This document shows positions 48,965 through 59,944 of a stretch of DNA of 64,000 nucleotides, one piece after another. The translations under genes and the position numbers were made by a program. Under the pieces are notes generated by a model, which was given only the letters and a program-made list of their open reading frames with translations, did not search any database and had not been told where the DNA came from. Positions within the stretch are counted from its first letter, which is position 1, and every line of letters starts with the position of its first letter. This DNA comes from Rossellomorea sp. AcN35-11 (GTDB lineage Bacteria > Bacillota > Bacilli > Bacillales > Bacillaceae_B): positions 3,218,001 through 3,282,000 of the forward strand of contig CP128835.1 of the NCBI GenBank assembly GCA_030388825.1, in the 5' to 3' direction.

Positions 48965-51350
48965 CTATTCGGCAAGTAGAATTAATCTTTCTCCTTTTGG
49001 ATTTGAAATATGGGTTTGATGATAGTCCCCGTTTTTCCATGCGTCAATCTGATTATGATACCATTCACTTTTGTAATGGCCAGCCTGTCCAGGTCCAACA
49101 ATATGATAGCCCTTATCCATATCCTCGGTATCAATGACAAACCTCCAAGAAGCCCCGTGATTGACGATGCCGTTCTCATTGTAGCTTGCTGCACCAACCG
49201 TCACTCTGCTACCCCCTGTCGGCTCAGGGTCTCTGTCATTTAAGAACCATTTCAACACAGGAGAAGCTCCTGATAAAGGATGTTCAAAGTATACCCGATG
49301 ATACATTCCCCACTCCCACTCATCCATTGATGAACCATAGGCTTCCTCAAGCTCAAGCAAGGCTTGGGTAAGTGAAGATGTGAGGAACGTACGATATCCT
49401 CCCCTGTCTATAAACCACTGCGATTCCTCACCATTATGAGCTTTTCGAATGAGTTCATCCACGACACTTTGTCGGCCTTCAAACAGCTTCATCATTTCCT
49501 TTGGTACTTCTTTTTTAAACAGGCCGGTGGAAATCTCGTTCATCCATTGATGAAAAATAAGTGGTGCAGCGAACTTTTTATCATCTTTAAAGTTCCATGT
49601 CTCAAAAAGATCTATCGCTTCCTTTTCTTTAGCTGTTAAAGAATCCCTCATCATATCTTCAATCAGAATAGGGATCATTTCACGGGCATGTAGATTCACC
49701 TGATCCATTTGCAGGGCTTTCATATCGGAAAGAGAGAGGTCATTTCTTCCTTCTAAATATTCCTCTATCCTCATGTATCGATAAGGCTGAGCCCAGTGAT
49801 GGCTAATGTGATAAGGGTAATCATCTGAAACTACTTTGTTATTTGCGGTTGCAACAAAGCCGGATTCTGGATTGACCACTTTGGGTAGCTCTTCAAAAGG
49901 AATAAACCCTTCCCATTCATAATCCGGGTTCCAGCCTGGAACAGGCAGCAATCCGTTCCCTTTTTTCCTGATGGGGATTTTCCCGTTTGCCTTGTAGGCA
50001 ATCGTTCCATCTGCTGATGCAAATACAAAGTTTTGAGTGGGGACATGAAAGTCCTCCAGGGCTTCTTCAAACTCTTCCCAGTTCTCCGCTTTATTAATAT
50101 TCAATATGGCAAGAAGTTCAAGGCTTGGATCAAGTGCGGTCCACCTCATGGATAAGACCTTTTCACTATCATTTTGAAGGGCAAATTCCGAAATAACCGG
50201 TCCATGTCTCGTAATCGTCACTTCAAAAGGAATGACCTCTCCATCCTTCATGATGATAGGCTCTTCTATAATCGTTGCTTTTTCCCATTTGCCATCGTAT
50301 AAGAACAGCGTGGGGTCTTGTTCATTCCGCTTCTCCACATATAAATCCTGAACATCAGGGCCTGTATTCGTAACCCCCCACGCAATTTGTTCATTGTGGC
50401 CGAGGATTATCCCCGGGATGCCTGCAAAGATCACGCCACTGACATTGACTTGTGGTGACTCCAGGTGCATCTGATACCAAATGGAAGGAGTCCCCAATGA
50501 AAGATGTGGATCATCTGCCAAGAGGGGTTTTCCACTTTCTGTTTTCTTACCGCTCACAACCCAGTTATTACTTCCATTAAACTCAGGTGGAATAACTGCC
50601 CCTGCAAATGATTTCCCTAGGTCCACCTCCATTCCTCCAATTTCAGAGAGAATGGTAGGTGCCTCCTCCGGATAGGACGGGAATAGATCATATGCTTTTT
50701 CCTTTGGCAAATGTTCCATTGCCCAATATCTGAACGCCTGCCCTTGCCAGTGACCTCCCAGATCAAAAGCCATATACTTTCCTATAGTCAACGAATCAAT
50801 CGGCGTCCATATTTCTGGTTTATAACCAAGGAGAGTGAATTCAATGGGGAGCCTCCCTTTTTCTTTCGCTTCTTCTATGAACAAGTTGACGCCTTCAGCA
50901 TACCATTCCAAAAGTTGCTTGGCTTCATCGGGATATGCTGCGTATGATACTTCCGCTTGCCCTCCTCAATCCCAATGTCCTGAAAAACTTGTCCCGGTCA
51001 ATGGTTTTCTCACCAACCACTTCACTCAAACGGCCAGAAGCCTGCCTCCTGCTGAGGTCCATCTGGAATAAGCGATCCTGGGCTTGTACATAACCTTGTG
51101 CCAGGTACAAATCTTTTTCATTTTGAGCAAGAATATGAGGGACACCATCCTTGTCTCTGGTTACTTCAACATTTTCAGACAGTCCCTCTAATGAAATCGT
51201 ACCTGATGTAATAGGCAGGGACCTGTCAATGTAATAGTTTACAAATATAAGTGTTACAAGCAGGACAAATAGGAGAGATCCCGCTATCCATAATGTAAGT
51301 TTAAAACGCTTACTCCTTTTCTCCCGCTGTATCTCTATTCCTCCATGCAT
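48965..51350 (-). CDS. Penicillin acylase family Ntn-hydrolase (frameshifted)
   Basis: ~794 residues after repair. An N-terminal membrane anchor or signal helix (residues ~17-40) is followed by the alpha domain (VEVTRDKDGVPHILAQNEKDLYLAQGYVQAQDRLFQMDLSRR). The catalytic beta chain would begin at the Ser of GSNNWVVSG. Later marks: PHLSLGTPSIWYQMHLE and GHNEQIAWGVTN. Self-cleavage between the chains is expected. The frame breaks near 50955-50960; removing one base gives LRRAAEVSYAAYPDEAKQLLEWYAEG. Substrate unknown: beta-lactam side chains or acyl-homoserine lactones are possibilities for this family. Confidence 0.86.
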
Positions 51351-51562
51351 TCCTTATCCCCCTTTTATATATTGAATTTTCTGAATATAGATACCTCTTT
51401 ACTATTTCCCTTCCTTGCCCGGAATTCCTTCTATTATTTATTTCTGAATGTGAGGAAAATGATATAAACTCTTTAGTTAACATAATATTTTTATTGTAAC
51501 CATATTTTTTTGTTTACGGAACTCACCATACCGGGTACAAGATCTAAAGGAGGGATAGGGAA

Positions 51563-52009
51563 ATGCCATTTGATTACGATCTTGATTTCGAAGGGATTGA
51601 TTTTCGAAAACAGCCTGAAAAATACCGTGTGGGGAGGGGCGAACAAGGTGTTCTATTAGTCGAGCCATACAAAAGCGAAATCCTTCCACACTGGCGATTC
51701 AAAACGCCACAGATTGCTGAAAAATCCTCTCAAAGGATTTATGACCTGTTCCTTCGGTACCAACAAGAAAATGATTTTGTAGGAATGGACATGGCCAGGA
51801 AGTTTCTACAGATGGGGTATACAAGGGCAAGACGATATGCCAATTACCCAGGAGGAAAGAAATACAATCATGACGGCACCATCAAGGAAAGAAGATTGGA
51901 CAATGAGAAAGCAAAATCGGCTGCCCTATTTGAAGTGAAATGGAAACTGGTAAGAGAAGATGAAGAATATCTAAAGATGAAAAGAGAACACCAGGATAAA
52001 TTCGGGTAA
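51563..52009 (+). CDS. DUF4385 family protein
   Basis: 148 residues beginning MPFDYDLDFEGIDFRKQPEKYRVGRGEQGVLLVEPYK, with FVGMDMARKFLQMGYTRARRYANYPGGKKY in the middle. GGAGGGATAGGGAA precedes the ATG. Rich in charged and aromatic residues, no signal peptide. I recognise the family name only; no function is known. Convergent with mutL. Confidence 0.75.
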   Translation: MPFDYDLDFEGIDFRKQPEKYRVGRGEQGVLLVEPYKSEILPHWRFKTPQIAEKSSQRIYDLFLRYQQENDFVGMDMARKFLQMGYTRARRYANYPGGKKYNHDGTIKERRLDNEKAKSAALFEVKWKLVREDEEYLKMKREHQDKFG

Positions 52010-52027
52010 AAAACATACAGGCATTAA

Positions 52028-52059
52028 AAGAGGATGAATCATAGGGATTCATCCTCTTA
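52028..52059 (-). terminator. Terminator after mutL
   Basis: AAGAGGATGAAT / ATTCATCCTCTT stem with TTAATG on the minus strand. It may also slow plus-strand transcription of the DUF4385 gene. Confidence 0.72.
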
Positions 52060-52067
52060 GTCTACGC

Positions 52068-53948
52068 TTACATAATTCGTTTGAACATCTTTTCCATTTC
52101 ATATGTTGAATAGTGAATGATGATCGGCCTGCCATGTGGACAGGTAAATGGATCACTTGTCCTTCTCAACTCATCCAGTAACGCCTCCATGTCTTCTTTG
52201 CGCAAATGATGGTTCGCTTTGATGGACCCTTTACAACTCATCATGATGGCTGCTTCTTCCCTGAGTTTTTTTATATCCACCCGATTCATCTTTAATACTT
52301 GTTCAATCATCTCTTCGATCGTTTCTTGCTCTTCCCCTTTTGGGAACCATTGTGGGTGAGACCGAACGATAAAGCTGTTATATCCAAACTCTTCGAGGAA
52401 CACCCCTACATCTTCCAGAAGTGAGCGATAGTCATTTATTTTGATATACTCATCTGTAGAAAATTCAAGCGTGAGAGGGACCAGGAGTTCTTGGAGCTCC
52501 TTTGCCACTTCCCCCACCTTTTCCTTAAAGAACTCATATTTGATGCGCTCTTGAGCTGCGTGTTGATCAATAATGTATAATCCTCGATCATTTTGAGCGA
52601 ATATATACGTGCCGTGCATTTGTCCAACTGGATAAAGAGGCGGCACTCGATAAGATTGATTTACTCCCGTATCCTCATCAGTCCCATTTATCAGGTCCTC
52701 CTCATTTTCTTCAACCACAAAAGAGGATTCATGCGGTTCAACAGCTACCTGCTTTGCAGACTCAGACGGTTTTTCCATGAGCGGCACTGGTTTATAAAGC
52801 TCAATGATCTCATCTTGAGGAAGTGGTCGTTCCTTTACTCTGTCAACAAAGTCTGTTCTTTCTACCTTTGGTCCAGGGAAGGGGGAATGTTCCAGATTCA
52901 TAAACGTTTGCTCTGATTCAGCCCGTGCAACTTTCGGTGAACCCGCACCTGAAGGGATCAATTCTTTTCCTTTGAAGACTGCTTTGATCCCTTCCGTCAC
53001 CAAGGAATTCAATTCATTTTCTTTACTGATGCGGACTTCCATCTTTGAAGGATGCACATTCACATCTACCAGGATCGGATCCATCTCTATACTGAGTAAT
53101 ACGATAGGATGACGTCCGATCGGCAGAAGAGTATGGTACCCTTCCCCTATTGCTTTCGCTAAAGCATAGTTCTTGATGAAACGTCCATTGATCATCGTCG
53201 AAATATAATTTCTCGAAGCCCTAGTAACCTCTGGAAGGGAAATATACCCTTTCACTCTGAAATCCAGGGAATTCACTTCGATTGGAACCATCTTCTTGGC
53301 GATTCCAAGGCCGTAGATCGCTGCCAATACCTGTAATACATCCCCGTTCCCATTGGTATGCAATAAAGATTTCCCATTGTGAAGGAGCTTGATGGACACG
53401 CTAGGGTGTGCAAGAGCTATTCTGTTCACTACATCTGTAATGTTACCAAGCTCAGTATGAATGGTTTTCATATATTTCAATCGAGCGGGTGTATTGTAGA
53501 ACAGTTGTGAAACTGTGATATCTGTGCCTTTCCTTGAAGATGACTTCTCAAAGGTATGGATTTCTCCGCCTTCAAGCTCAATACACGTTCCTGGGCCATC
53601 ACCGGTACTCGTTTTCAATGTGAAATGTGAGACAGAAGCAATACTCGGGAGAGCTTCCCCTCTAAATCCAAGGGTGCGAATACGGAATAAGTCATTTTCA
53701 TCTTTAATTTTACTCGTTGCATGTCGCTTAAATGCTGTTTTCACATCATCTTCTTCAATACCATCCCCGTTATCGATGATCCGTATCGACTGCAATCCTG
53801 CTTCTTCAATATGAATCTCGATCATTGATCCCCCTGCATCTATGCTGTTTTCAAGGAGTTCCTTTACAACGGATGCAGGTCTTTCAACCACTTCACCGGC
53901 TGCGATCTTGTTCGAGAGTGAATCATCAAGCTGAAATATCTTTACCAC
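52068..53948 (-). CDS. mutL: DNA mismatch repair protein MutL
   Basis: 626 residues. GHKL ATPase N-terminus: [26 protein letters not shown] (~residue 12), DNGDGI (~58), RHATSKI (~75), [10 protein letters not shown] (~93). The C-terminal endonuclease metal site [14 protein letters not shown] (~462), [12 protein letters not shown] and CPHGRPI shows the nicking MutL type. Starts 14 bases after mutS ends. Confidence 0.97.
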   Translation of the reverse strand: MVKIFQLDDSLSNKIAAGEVVERPASVVKELLENSIDAGGSMIEIHIEEAGLQSIRIIDNGDGIEEDDVKTAFKRHATSKIKDENDLFRIRTLGFRGEALPSIASVSHFTLKTSTGDGPGTCIELEGGEIHTFEKSSSRKGTDITVSQLFYNTPARLKYMKTIHTELGNITDVVNRIALAHPSVSIKLLHNGKSLLHTNGNGDVLQVLAAIYGLGIAKKMVPIEVNSLDFRVKGYISLPEVTRASRNYISTMINGRFIKNYALAKAIGEGYHTLLPIGRHPIVLLSIEMDPILVDVNVHPSKMEVRISKENELNSLVTEGIKAVFKGKELIPSGAGSPKVARAESEQTFMNLEHSPFPGPKVERTDFVDRVKERPLPQDEIIELYKPVPLMEKPSESAKQVAVEPHESSFVVEENEEDLINGTDEDTGVNQSYRVPPLYPVGQMHGTYIFAQNDRGLYIIDQHAAQERIKYEFFKEKVGEVAKELQELLVPLTLEFSTDEYIKINDYRSLLEDVGVFLEEFGYNSFIVRSHPQWFPKGEEQETIEEMIEQVLKMNRVDIKKLREEAAIMMSCKGSIKANHHLRKEDMEALLDELRRTSDPFTCPHGRPIIIHYSTYEMEKMFKRIM

Positions 53949-53961
53949 CGTTCCTCCTCCT

Positions 53962-56592
53962 TTAATTTATTAATTTCTTTTGGATCGTGTACAGTGAGTT
54001 CAGTGCATCTAATGGTGTCATTTCAAGAATATCCAAGTTCTTCAACTCTTCCAGGCATTTCTTTTCTTTAGAAGAGAGAGTTTCTTTCCTTTCCCTCTTT
54101 TCAGAACCAAAAAAGGAAAGCTGGGTCAAGTCTTCTGTTTGTTCATATTTCTGTGTATTGGTTTCCATTGTGGCCGCTAATTCCTTAGAAATAGATGAAT
54201 CTTCCTTTCGTTCTAGCTCAAGAAGGATTTCATTCGCTCTCTTAATCAGGGATTCAGGGAGCTCTGCAAGCTCGGCAACATGGATTCCGTAACTTTTGTC
54301 AGCGGCACCTTCCTTGATCTTGTGGAGGAAAACAAGTTTTCCATTCTGTTCCATGGCACTGACATGTATATTTTTAACCTTTGATAACTCATCATCAAGA
54401 ACCGTCAGCTCATGATAATGAGTCGAGAATAACGTTTTTGCTCCTATATGTTCATGAATATATTCGATAATGGCTTGAGCAAGTGCCATCCCATCATAAG
54501 TGGAAGTGCCTCTCCCGATTTCATCGAATAAGATTAAACTCTGCTGAGTTGCGTGAATGATTGCGTTTTTCGCCTCTAACATTTCAACCATGAATGTGCT
54601 TTGACCGGAAATCAAGTCATCGGCAGCCCCGATTCGCGTGAATACTTGATCAAAGATTGGAAGATTTGCCTCTGCAGCCGGAACATAGCAGCCAATTTGG
54701 GCAAGTATACTCGTTAAAGCCACCTGTCTCATATACGTACTTTTCCCTGACATATTCGGTCCTGTGATAAGAAAGATTTCTCTTTCATGGTCCATATTGC
54801 AATCATTTGGGACGTATTCCTGTGCACCCATCACCTTTTCCACAACCGGATGGCGTCCGTCCTTCAGAACGATCCTTCTCTCTTCATTAAAAACCGGACG
54901 GGTATAATGCCTTTTTTCACTCACCGTTGCAAAGCACTGAAGAACATCCAGTTCACTTATTAGTCTGGCAAGCTTTTGGAGGCGTGGAATAAATTCCTTC
55001 ACTCTTTCTCGAATGGAAACGAACAGTTCATACTCGAGATCTACGCTTTTTTCATCAGCCTGAAGGATAAGTGCTTCTTTTTCCTTCAGCTCAGGCGTGA
55101 TGAACCGCTCTGCATTTGTTAACGTTTGTTTTCTTTCATAACGGTTGTCTTCCAAATGGTGAAGATTTGCTCTTGTTACTTCTATATAGTAACCGAAAAC
55201 TCTATTGAATCCGACTTTCAGAGACCTTATTCCCGTCCGTTCTCTTTCATCCCGCTCTAATTTCGCAATCCAGGATTTCCCGTTCTTACTTGCATCACGG
55301 AACTGATCAAGCTCCTCGTGATATCCTTCCCTGATAATGCTTCCCTCTTTGATGGATAAAGGCGGATTATCCACAAGAGCCTGTTCAAGGAGATCCATCA
55401 ATTCTTCACATGGATCAAGTTTTGTCACAAAGTCGTCTGTTACTTCATTTCCCAGTGATTCCACCAGATTCTTTAGGAATGGTACTTGCTGAAGGGATTT
55501 CTTCAACTGAACAAGATCTCGTGCATTCACATTCCCGAACGCGACCCGTCCAGACAGCCTTTCCAAATCATACACTTCTTTCAGCCTTTCCCTAAGGTCC
55601 TCTCTCTCGAAAAATCTTTCCAGAAGCACTTCAACGATCGTTTGACGTCTTTCGATTTCCTGCTTATGAATGAGGGGACGATCTATCCATTGTTTCAATA
55701 GTCGTGCTCCCATGGCCGTCATCGTTTCATCTAATAACCAGAGAAGAGATCCTTTCTTCCCCTTGGATCGGATCGTTTCTGTCAACTCCAGATTACGTTT
55801 CGAATAGTAATCCATTTTCATAAATTGATGCTGCTGATACGTTTCAACTGCTTGGAGATGATCAAGGCTTCTCTTCTGTGTACGGAAAAGATAATGGAGA
55901 AGAGTGGAGGATGCCGATTTCAGTTTTTCATTTCTCAAATTTTCGACAAGATGGGCAAAAGCTTCCCCTGGGTTTGCTTCCCTCTCATAGGATAATGTCA
56001 CATCGTTTCTTTCCTTAATCCTATCCTGCACTTCTTTCATAAGATCCGGGTGAATGACCACTTCCTTAGCCCCGATGGTGGAGAGCTCATTTAAGACAGC
56101 GTGGAGACCGTCCGTAACCAGAGTCACCTTCGTTTCCCCCGTTGATAAATCACTATATGCCAACCCAAACGTTTGATCATTAAAATCTGTCACAGAAGCG
56201 ATATAGTTGTTTTCTTTATCATTTAATCCTTTACCATCCATAACAGTTCCAGGTGTAATGAGCTGTACGACTTCCCGTCTGACAACTCCCTTTGCCTGTT
56301 TGGGGTCTTCTGTTTGTTCGCAGATTGCTACTTTAAAGCCTTTGTCTATGAGCTGCTCTATGTAATTGGGAGCAGAATGATAAGGGACACCGCACATGGG
56401 AATCCGTTCCTTTCCTCCTCCGTCACGGCTTGTCAATGTTATTTCAAGTTCTTGAGATGCAGCAATGGCATCATCGAAAAACATTTCATAGAAATCGCCT
56501 AAACGGAAAAATAAAAAAGCATCCTGATATTCTGCCTTTACCTGTAAATATTGTTTTATCATTGGGGTATATTGTGTCATGGTTTCATTCAA
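53962..56592 (-). CDS. mutS: DNA mismatch repair protein MutS
   Basis: 876 residues. Mismatch-recognition FYEMF motif in [13 protein letters not shown] (~residue 35), Walker [15 protein letters not shown] (~610), Walker [17 protein letters not shown] (~685), THYHEL (~720), and a C-terminal tail that may hold the beta-clamp-binding site. Forms an operon with mutL. Confidence 0.97.
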   Translation of the reverse strand: MNETMTQYTPMIKQYLQVKAEYQDAFLFFRLGDFYEMFFDDAIAASQELEITLTSRDGGGKERIPMCGVPYHSAPNYIEQLIDKGFKVAICEQTEDPKQAKGVVRREVVQLITPGTVMDGKGLNDKENNYIASVTDFNDQTFGLAYSDLSTGETKVTLVTDGLHAVLNELSTIGAKEVVIHPDLMKEVQDRIKERNDVTLSYEREANPGEAFAHLVENLRNEKLKSASSTLLHYLFRTQKRSLDHLQAVETYQQHQFMKMDYYSKRNLELTETIRSKGKKGSLLWLLDETMTAMGARLLKQWIDRPLIHKQEIERRQTIVEVLLERFFEREDLRERLKEVYDLERLSGRVAFGNVNARDLVQLKKSLQQVPFLKNLVESLGNEVTDDFVTKLDPCEELMDLLEQALVDNPPLSIKEGSIIREGYHEELDQFRDASKNGKSWIAKLERDERERTGIRSLKVGFNRVFGYYIEVTRANLHHLEDNRYERKQTLTNAERFITPELKEKEALILQADEKSVDLEYELFVSIRERVKEFIPRLQKLARLISELDVLQCFATVSEKRHYTRPVFNEERRIVLKDGRHPVVEKVMGAQEYVPNDCNMDHEREIFLITGPNMSGKSTYMRQVALTSILAQIGCYVPAAEANLPIFDQVFTRIGAADDLISGQSTFMVEMLEAKNAIIHATQQSLILFDEIGRGTSTYDGMALAQAIIEYIHEHIGAKTLFSTHYHELTVLDDELSKVKNIHVSAMEQNGKLVFLHKIKEGAADKSYGIHVAELAELPESLIKRANEILLELERKEDSSISKELAATMETNTQKYEQTEDLTQLSFFGSEKRERKETLSSKEKKCLEELKNLDILEMTPLDALNSLYTIQKKLIN

Positions 56593-56711
56593 ACCTTTCC
56601 AGTAAATCTTCTATTCTCAACTATTTATTATACCACAGGTGAAAGATATGAAGCATTTAGTAGTTTGAGGAAACCAAAATCGTTCTTTAGCGTCATCTCT
56701 TTTAACAAAAA

Positions 56712-56737
56712 ATTCACTCCCTGACTCAGGAGTGAAT
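56712..56737 (-). terminator. Terminator after the DedA gene
   Basis: ATTCACTCCTGAGTCAGGGAGTGAAT then TTTTTTG on the minus strand. Confidence 0.85.
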
Positions 56738-56746
56738 CGATCTTTC

Positions 56747-57364
56747 TTATTCTATTTGCTTTGCCATGGTTGATTCTTTGTCCAAACAGCCGGTGTTTTC
56801 CTTGGGCTTGATCAGAAATTTAACGAAAAAGAAACCAGCCGCCAATACAGCAACTCCAACAATGACATACGTTTGAATGTCATTCATCAAGTTCTGTACA
56901 TTTTTGAGATTGCCATTTTTCCCCACAATCAACATCGTGAAGGTAATGGGGAATATGCCCATGAATGTTAATCCACCGAACTTCCATTTGTTCACTTTAC
57001 TGATTCCTGCAACATAGGAGATATAGTTACCAATCCCAAGAGGTCTTGTGATGGCAATGCTCCACAAGCCGCATTTCCGAAACCATTTCTGTCCTTTCTC
57101 CATTTTTTTCGAACTGGTTTTCTCTTTAATTTTATCTTTTAATTTATGTCCAATACCATATGGGATATAACTAAAAATCGTATAAACCAAGCTGCTTGTG
57201 ATTGCAAGAAATATTAATTCCATCCAGGTAGGATCTAATAAGTATCCATAGGTTAAGGTTACGAGTGCCCCAGGAAATGGCAGGGATGATGCTTCAATGG
57301 CATTCCCTGCGAACAATCCCCACATGCCAAGATCCTTTATTAAGCTTATGACAAACTCAAACAT
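56747..57364 (-). CDS. DedA family membrane protein
   Basis: 205 residues, four to five membrane helices. Family marks: GNAIEASSLPFPGALVTLTYGYL (~residue 20-42) and WFRKCGLWSIAITRPLGIGNYISYVAGISKVNKWKF (~105-140). DedA proteins take part in undecaprenyl-phosphate or phospholipid recycling. I chose the ATG at 57364 behind GGAGGG; an upstream ATG at 57388 has no ribosome site. Confidence 0.82.
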   Translation of the reverse strand: MFEFVISLIKDLGMWGLFAGNAIEASSLPFPGALVTLTYGYLLDPTWMELIFLAITSSLVYTIFSYIPYGIGHKLKDKIKEKTSSKKMEKGQKWFRKCGLWSIAITRPLGIGNYISYVAGISKVNKWKFGGLTFMGIFPITFTMLIVGKNGNLKNVQNLMNDIQTYVIVGVAVLAAGFFFVKFLIKPKENTGCLDKESTMAKQIE

Positions 57365-57478
57365 CGGTTTGGTCCCTCCATGATTCATTATATATACCCT
57401 TTTCCCCTTTTCTAATATGAATAACACTCTAAGATAGAAAAGATTTCATCCACTGGAGGAAAGAAATGTCGTACATTC

Positions 57479-58297
57479 TTATTCCATCATTGAAAGGAAT
57501 GACTGACCGTCTAGTTTCCATTGATCCTCCACCGCTTCTTTACGTACGATAAGAGAAATGGACTTTGTTTGTTGTGTTTGATCGGTCTGTATCCATTTCA
57601 CACTGACTTGAAGCTCCATTCCTACCAGGACAGGTAAATCTTCTACAGGAAGAATCGACTTCTGTGTGACTTCAATATGTCTCACCTTGTGAAGAATTTC
57701 CTTTACTGATATGTCGTTGTCACTCATCACTTTTGATAGGAGCCTTTCATCATGCTGATTGACGGCAATCTCCATTACCCTAATCAATTCATAAGGATCC
57801 GATTTGTACAGAAATTCATCCAATACCCCGCCTGCTTTTAAAATCATGATTTTATGCCCTAAATCCGGTGTCGGGGTTTTATGAGTCGTACTTCCGTAGA
57901 AATGAACACAGAAATGTCCAGGGAAGTCATTTTGAAGCGCTCCTGCACCGTGAGGCATACCGTTCATGGATGCCGCTATGAGCTGATCATGTACTAACAC
58001 CAGAATCGCTCGTCGATCCCAGCTCCATTTCCCTCCATAGATGGATTTCATAATCTTCGTGTCTTTTTTTGTCACAGGTTGAACATCTGCATGTTTATTT
58101 CCTGCTCTTCTTTGCACTTTAAATGACAGACCCGTTTCCACATCAATGATTGTAAAATAAGTTCGGTTTGGAATGATTTCTTCTATTTGCTCCCAAGGTA
58201 CTATTTCTATATTAAAATCAGGCATTGCCTCTGCAGCTTTAGGGAAGCAGACAGTCAATAATGACACAACCATAATGAATCTGAATAGAAAAAGCAT
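57479..58297 (-). CDS. Secreted protein of unknown function
   Basis: 272 residues. N-terminal signal peptide (residues 1-24, ending AAEAMP). A central region has a clustered pattern: KHADVQPVTKKDTKIMKSIYGGKWSWDRR, then SMNGMPHGAGALQNDFPGHFCVHFYGSTTHKT. Its His, Cys and aromatic residues look like an active or metal site. I do not recognise a named family. It may be an extracellular enzyme acting on the cell wall, judging by export and its VanW neighbour (weak inference). Confidence 0.65.
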   Translation of the reverse strand: MLFLFRFIMVVSLLTVCFPKAAEAMPDFNIEIVPWEQIEEIIPNRTYFTIIDVETGLSFKVQRRAGNKHADVQPVTKKDTKIMKSIYGGKWSWDRRAILVLVHDQLIAASMNGMPHGAGALQNDFPGHFCVHFYGSTTHKTPTPDLGHKIMILKAGGVLDEFLYKSDPYELIRVMEIAVNQHDERLLSKVMSDNDISVKEILHKVRHIEVTQKSILPVEDLPVLVGMELQVSVKWIQTDQTQQTKSISLIVRKEAVEDQWKLDGQSFLSMME

Positions 58298-58429
58298 GTA
58301 CGAAACCTCTTTTTTTCCTTAGTCTTTAATCTCCACCTCAAATAAATGACCATCAATTTTTGGCAATTATCATCTAACATGAAAGAACCCCTTCTTATCC
58401 ATACTACAAACGAAAGGGGGGCGGGGCAT

Positions 58430-59317
58430 ATGCTTATGATGAAACTTAGTTCATTCTGTCTCTTATTACTACCTGTCGTACATGCTCAAAACCCATTGCA
58501 TATTCATCTTCCTAAAGAGGAAACAATCTCAATAGAACAAAATGCCTTATATGTACCATTTGTAGATGAACCCTTATTAAACGAAGAGCGATATGAAATG
58601 TTGATATCTGAAGTAAGAAAAGAGGTCTTTCTCCCCCCTCAGAATGCATATCTCAATGAGAGTAACCAAATCGTTTCTGAAAAACCAGGATACAAACTTG
58701 ATGAAATAAAATTTCGCGAATTGATCCTTTCTTACTTAATTTCCAGAGACAAAAGTCATTTGACTGCCCCTCTTAAAGTAATGTATCCAAAAGTAGATAG
58801 TGAGACAATCGCCCATATACGGACCGAGCAGATTGGAAGCTACGTCACCTACTTTAATGTCCATAATGTGGAACGTTCCCAAAACATCTCTCTGGCAGCC
58901 GAAAAAATCAACAATACAGTCGTATTCCCTGGAGAAGAGTTCTCTTTCAATGGTGTGGTAGGAAAAAGGACAAGGGATAAAGGATATAAAAAAGCCCCTG
59001 TCATATTGAAAGGGGAACTTTCAGAAGATATTGGCGGAGGGATATGCCAGGTGTCATCTACCTTGTTCAATGCGGTGGACCAGGCAGGTGTTGAAATAGT
59101 TGAGCTATATCACCACTCAAAACGTGTTCCTTACGTGCCTGATGGCAGAGACGCTACTGTCAGCTGGTACGGACCTGACTTTGTTTTTAAGAACACCTAT
59201 AACCAGCCTTTGCTTATCCGGGCAAAAGTAAGAGACGGGCAAGTCCATATTACGATCTACTCTTCGGAATTTATTAATGTGAAAAAGAGAAATGTGCCCA
59301 GCGCTTTACTTCCGTAA
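58430..59317 (+). CDS. VanW family protein
   Basis: 295 residues with a signal peptide (MLMMKLSSFCLLLLPVVHAQ). The VanW domain occupies residues ~150-290: NNTVVFPGEEFSFNGVVGKR, GGGICQVSSTLFNAVDQAG, and RVPYVPDGRDATVSWYGPDFVFKN. I chose the ATG at 58430 because AAAGGGGGG lies eight bases before it; the frame extends further upstream. VanW members are surface proteins of unproven role. Divergent from the secreted protein at 57479-58297. Confidence 0.83.
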   Translation: MLMMKLSSFCLLLLPVVHAQNPLHIHLPKEETISIEQNALYVPFVDEPLLNEERYEMLISEVRKEVFLPPQNAYLNESNQIVSEKPGYKLDEIKFRELILSYLISRDKSHLTAPLKVMYPKVDSETIAHIRTEQIGSYVTYFNVHNVERSQNISLAAEKINNTVVFPGEEFSFNGVVGKRTRDKGYKKAPVILKGELSEDIGGGICQVSSTLFNAVDQAGVEIVELYHHSKRVPYVPDGRDATVSWYGPDFVFKNTYNQPLLIRAKVRDGQVHITIYSSEFINVKKRNVPSALLP

Positions 59318-59473
59318 AGGTCAAGGCGAAGATCTATCATAGAGATCGGTATTATCAGCATACGTTGCAGTGTCATGGGAGAAGTTCTGTTCTTATGGTG
59401 AAACTGACATTCATTAGGTTACACAATGAGAACATATAATGAACACCTTATTCTTCATAAGGTGAGAATTATT

Positions 59474-59842
59474 TTAATCATATTCGAGAAATTCTAACCG
59501 ATTACCGAAGGGATCAGAGACAAAAAAACGATCTCTGCCTTTGATTGGGGAATCTTCCTTTACCTTGATCCCTTTCTCAATCAGAGTTTGTCTAAGAGAT
59601 GGTAAATTGGAAACAAGTATACCGGGATGTGCTTTAGTTGCAGGCATAAAATCTTTTTGTACCCCAACATGAATTTCTTGAGGGCCAATTTGGAACCAAC
59701 ACCCGCCTCTTCCTTTAAGATTTTCGGGTTTCTGTATTTCCTTCAAACCGAGAATATCAGTAAAGAATGATCGGGCTTCTTCTTCACTTCCTATGGGAGC
59801 CGCGATTTGAATATGGTCAATACCTTTAAAAAGGATACTCAC
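59474..59842 (-). CDS. VOC (glyoxalase-like) family protein
   Basis: 122 residues, two beta-alpha-beta-beta-beta units. Metal-site residues are visible as His in GIDHIQIAAP (residue ~10), His in EIHVGVQ (~57) and Glu in NRLEFLEYD (~118). Single gene; could be a dioxygenase, lyase or resistance protein. Substrate unknown. Confidence 0.78.
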   Translation of the reverse strand: MSILFKGIDHIQIAAPIGSEEEARSFFTDILGLKEIQKPENLKGRGGCWFQIGPQEIHVGVQKDFMPATKAHPGILVSNLPSLRQTLIEKGIKVKEDSPIKGRDRFFVSDPFGNRLEFLEYD

Positions 59843-59912
59843 GAATGTTTCCCCTCCTCATTGTTCCTATCTACTATATATTACCATTAAATAGAATTTG
59901 TTTAAAAAGAAA

Positions 59913-59936
59913 AACATCTGCTTTGGCAGATGTTTT
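59913..59936 (-). terminator. Terminator after the aminotransferase gene
   Basis: AAACATCTGCCAAAGCAGATGTTT followed by TTCTTTTT on the minus strand. Confidence 0.83.
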
Positions 59937-59944
59937 CCCATTTA

